Assembly: GCA_964348685.1 (NCBI GenBank)
Contig: CAYGDM010000053.1
Coordinates: 1 to 7,397 of the forward strand
Direction of reading: 5' to 3'
From: DALYDP01 sp964348685
GTDB taxonomy: Bacteria > Patescibacteriota > Gracilibacteria > Peribacterales > Peribacteraceae
Length of the DNA stretch: 7,397 nucleotides
A program made the position numbers and the translations under genes. Below, in pieces: positions 6,382 to 7,397 of this stretch (position 1 is its first letter; the number at the start of each line of letters is the position of its first letter). The notes beneath the pieces are model-generated. The model was given only the letters and a program-made list of their open reading frames with translations. It searched no databases and had not been told where the DNA came from.

Positions 6382-6762
6382 TCAAGGTTTCAGTGCGTGG
6401 ATGATCGTGAGAAGAGGCGCCAAGTCTTCATGAACGTTGATAGGTGTTTCGCGCGCGATGGTCTGTTCTATGAGTACCAACGCACCGAATGCGTCGGGGT
6501 CGTTTTCGACGATGTGGGAGATGTGCGCCTGCAGGAGTTCCTCATCGAATTTGTCACCCGCCATAATCCGTAGCAGGGATTGCATGGAAGGATGTTTGAT
6601 CGCGGTTTTACGAACGAAATTTATCAATTGCATAACCCTCGCCACCGCTTGTTCCTGGGCTTCTTCGTATTTCTCATTTGCGCTGGTGGAACGCGTTTCC
6701 CATGACTGTACCATGGCCTGGGGGCCGGTCAGATGGGTTTTTTCACTCGATTCGATGCTCAT
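6382..6762 (-). CDS. Hypothetical protein, small, mostly helical
   Basis: I do not recognise this 126-residue protein. It has no signal peptide, membrane segment, Cys pairs or known motif. The first 25 or so residues are polar and probably disordered. From about 29 to 105 it is predicted by eye to be almost all helix (NEKYEEAQEQAVARVMQLI at 29-47, then SMQSLLRIMAGDKFDEELLQ at 59-78, then HIVENDPDAFGALVLIEQTI at 83-102). The end (112-124) is a hydrophobic helix, EDLAPLLTIIHAL. The ATG at 6762 is preferred: reading further up to 6894 would enter the divergent methyltransferase gene and gives an Arg-rich, unnatural extension. It is AT-richer (about 47-50% GC in the lines counted) than leuS. It converges on leuS across a palindrome and diverges from an RNA methyltransferase gene 41 bases away. 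It looks like a real gene, function unknown. Confidence 0.65.
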   Translation of the reverse strand: MSIESSEKTHLTGPQAMVQSWETRSTSANEKYEEAQEQAVARVMQLINFVRKTAIKHPSMQSLLRIMAGDKFDEELLQAHISHIVENDPDAFGALVLIEQTIARETPINVHEDLAPLLTIIHALKP

Positions 6763-6815
6763 GCCGCCATGGTGCTCTCGAGGCGGCGGCCGTGCAATCG
6801 TGTATGCTGCGTTTC
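6763..6815. promoter_or_regulatory. Short divergent promoter region, hypothetical gene / methyltransferase
   Basis: TATGCT at 6803-6808 (plus) is a possible -10 box ending 7 bases before an in-frame GTG at 6816. On the minus strand, TACACG (6799-6804) overlaps it and would serve the 6382-6762 gene with a leader of about 30 bases. No -35 boxes are evident. The overlap would make the two promoters mutually exclusive. Both boxes are weaker matches than those at dcd, der and leuS. Confidence 0.3.
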
Positions 6816-7397
6816 GTGAACCGCACTCGGAAGCCAACGGCCATCGATTTCTCGTCGTTCGAGCGCTACGGCGCATGGACGGATCTCGACGCACTCAAAG
6901 AGATCAGTTCGAAGCCCCTGCGGAAGTCGCTGCGCGTGAATACGATGAAGATTTCCGTGGAAGATTTCGTCGCGGCCGCGGAGAAGAGGGGATGGCAGTT
7001 GCAGCCTGTGCCATGGTGCCCCGAAGCGTTCTTCATCGACCGCGAAGACCGCACGCGCGCGCTTGGTCGGGATCTGCTCCATCAAGTCGGGTGTTTCTAC
7101 ATGCAGGAAGCCGCGAGCATGCTGCCGCCCGCGCTCCTCGGTGTGCAGCCCGGCGAAGCCGTGCTCGATATGAGCGCCGCTCCCGGCAGCAAGACCACGC
7201 AGGTGGCCGCGACGATGGACGGCAGGGGAGTGATCGTCGCCAACGACGTGCAGGAAAACCGCCTCTGGACGCTGAAGACGAACATCCACCGCCTCGGCGC
7301 GACGAACGTGATCATCACGAAGAAAGTCGGCCAGTGGTTTGCGAAGCATATGACCGAGCGGTTCGACCGCGTGCTCTGCGACGCGCCGTGCACCGCG
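6804..7397 (+). CDS. NOL1/NOP2/Sun-family RNA m5C methyltransferase (partial, cut at window end)
   Basis: SAM-dependent enzyme that makes 5-methylcytosine in rRNA or tRNA (RsmB/RsmF/NSUN family). 198 residues are visible. The N-terminal family part includes KPLRKSLRVNTMK (37-49) and FYMQEAASMLPP (98-109). SAM-binding motif I is DMSAAPGSKTTQ (122-133), of the APGSKTTQ type seen in RsmF/YebU-like members. Motif II is around VANDVQENRL (145-154). The window ends at CDAPCTA (192-198), which is motif IV with its Pro-Cys. The catalytic motif VI Cys lies outside. There is no sign of the RNA-binding NusB domain that begins RsmB, since only about 45 residues precede RVNT; the target is uncertain. The start is either ATG 6804 or GTG 6816. 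The GTG is favoured if TATGCT at 6803-6808 is the -10 of a leaderless promoter. The ATG is used here as the ordinary start. Confidence 0.9.
   Translation, partial: MLRFVNRTRKPTAIDFSSFERYGAWTDLDALKEISSKPLRKSLRVNTMKISVEDFVAAAEKRGWQLQPVPWCPEAFFIDREDRTRALGRDLLHQVGCFYMQEAASMLPPALLGVQPGEAVLDMSAAPGSKTTQVAATMDGRGVIVANDVQENRLWTLKTNIHRLGATNVIITKKVGQWFAKHMTERFDRVLCDAPCTA

Noticed and set aside
6763..6894. Longer start for the hypothetical gene at 6894
   Set aside because: The added 44 residues are Arg-rich and lie opposite the start of the RNA methyltransferase gene, whose protein matches its family there. The ATG at 6762 is better.
1..7397. CRISPR array, tRNA or rRNA gene, insertion sequence, phage or defence module
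   Set aside because: No regularly spaced repeats, cloverleaf-like segments, transposase or terminal inverted repeats, or phage-type genes were seen. The window is nearly filled by housekeeping genes.

Overview
The window is a compact, mostly housekeeping stretch of a bacterial chromosome. It holds eight protein-coding genes on both strands, with gaps of only 4 to about 72 bases, and no RNA genes, mobile elements or CRISPR. GC content is moderately high (roughly 50-68% by eye, depending on the stretch). All complete genes stop with TGA or TAA and none reads through TGA, so the code is standard. A run of ten N inside leuS marks an assembly gap, which suggests a draft or metagenomic contig. The tight layout, the lack of Shine-Dalgarno sequences, -10 boxes placed almost on the start codons, and the style of the Dcd and LeuRS proteins fit an uncultivated Patescibacteria/CPR-type bacterium. 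That placement is an inference and the phylum cannot be fixed from this window.

Layout. At the left edge is the N-terminal half of dCTP deaminase (dcd, minus strand), divergent from a plus-strand pair: a YbaB/EbfC nucleoid protein and the peptidoglycan lytic transglycosylase MltG. Next, on the plus strand with its own promoter region, is a LOG/SLOG-type Rossmann-fold protein (TIGR00725-like). It converges, with only 4 bases between stop codons, on the minus-strand gene for the double GTPase Der. Der diverges from leuS (leucyl-tRNA synthetase, plus), which carries the N gap near its C-terminal part. After leuS comes a short intergenic imperfect palindrome, then an unrecognised 126-residue minus-strand gene. 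Last is the start of a NOL1/NOP2/Sun-family RNA m5C methyltransferase (plus), cut by the window end inside its motif IV.

Functional picture. The genes cover nucleotide supply (dcd), nucleoid organisation (ybaB), cell-wall synthesis (mltG), ribosome assembly (der), tRNA charging (leuS) and RNA modification (the methyltransferase). I see no dedicated defence, secretion or biosynthetic system.

The most distinctive signal is regulatory. Sigma70-like -10 hexamers (TACACT, TATACT, and possibly TATGCT) sit 6-10 bases before the starts of dcd, LOG, der, leuS and possibly the methyltransferase. No gene has a properly spaced Shine-Dalgarno motif. This predicts leaderless or near-leaderless transcripts. 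The dcd/ybaB divergent promoters form a perfect 6-base inverted repeat of their two -10 boxes. The one orphan gene (6382-6762) is the best candidate for something undescribed.
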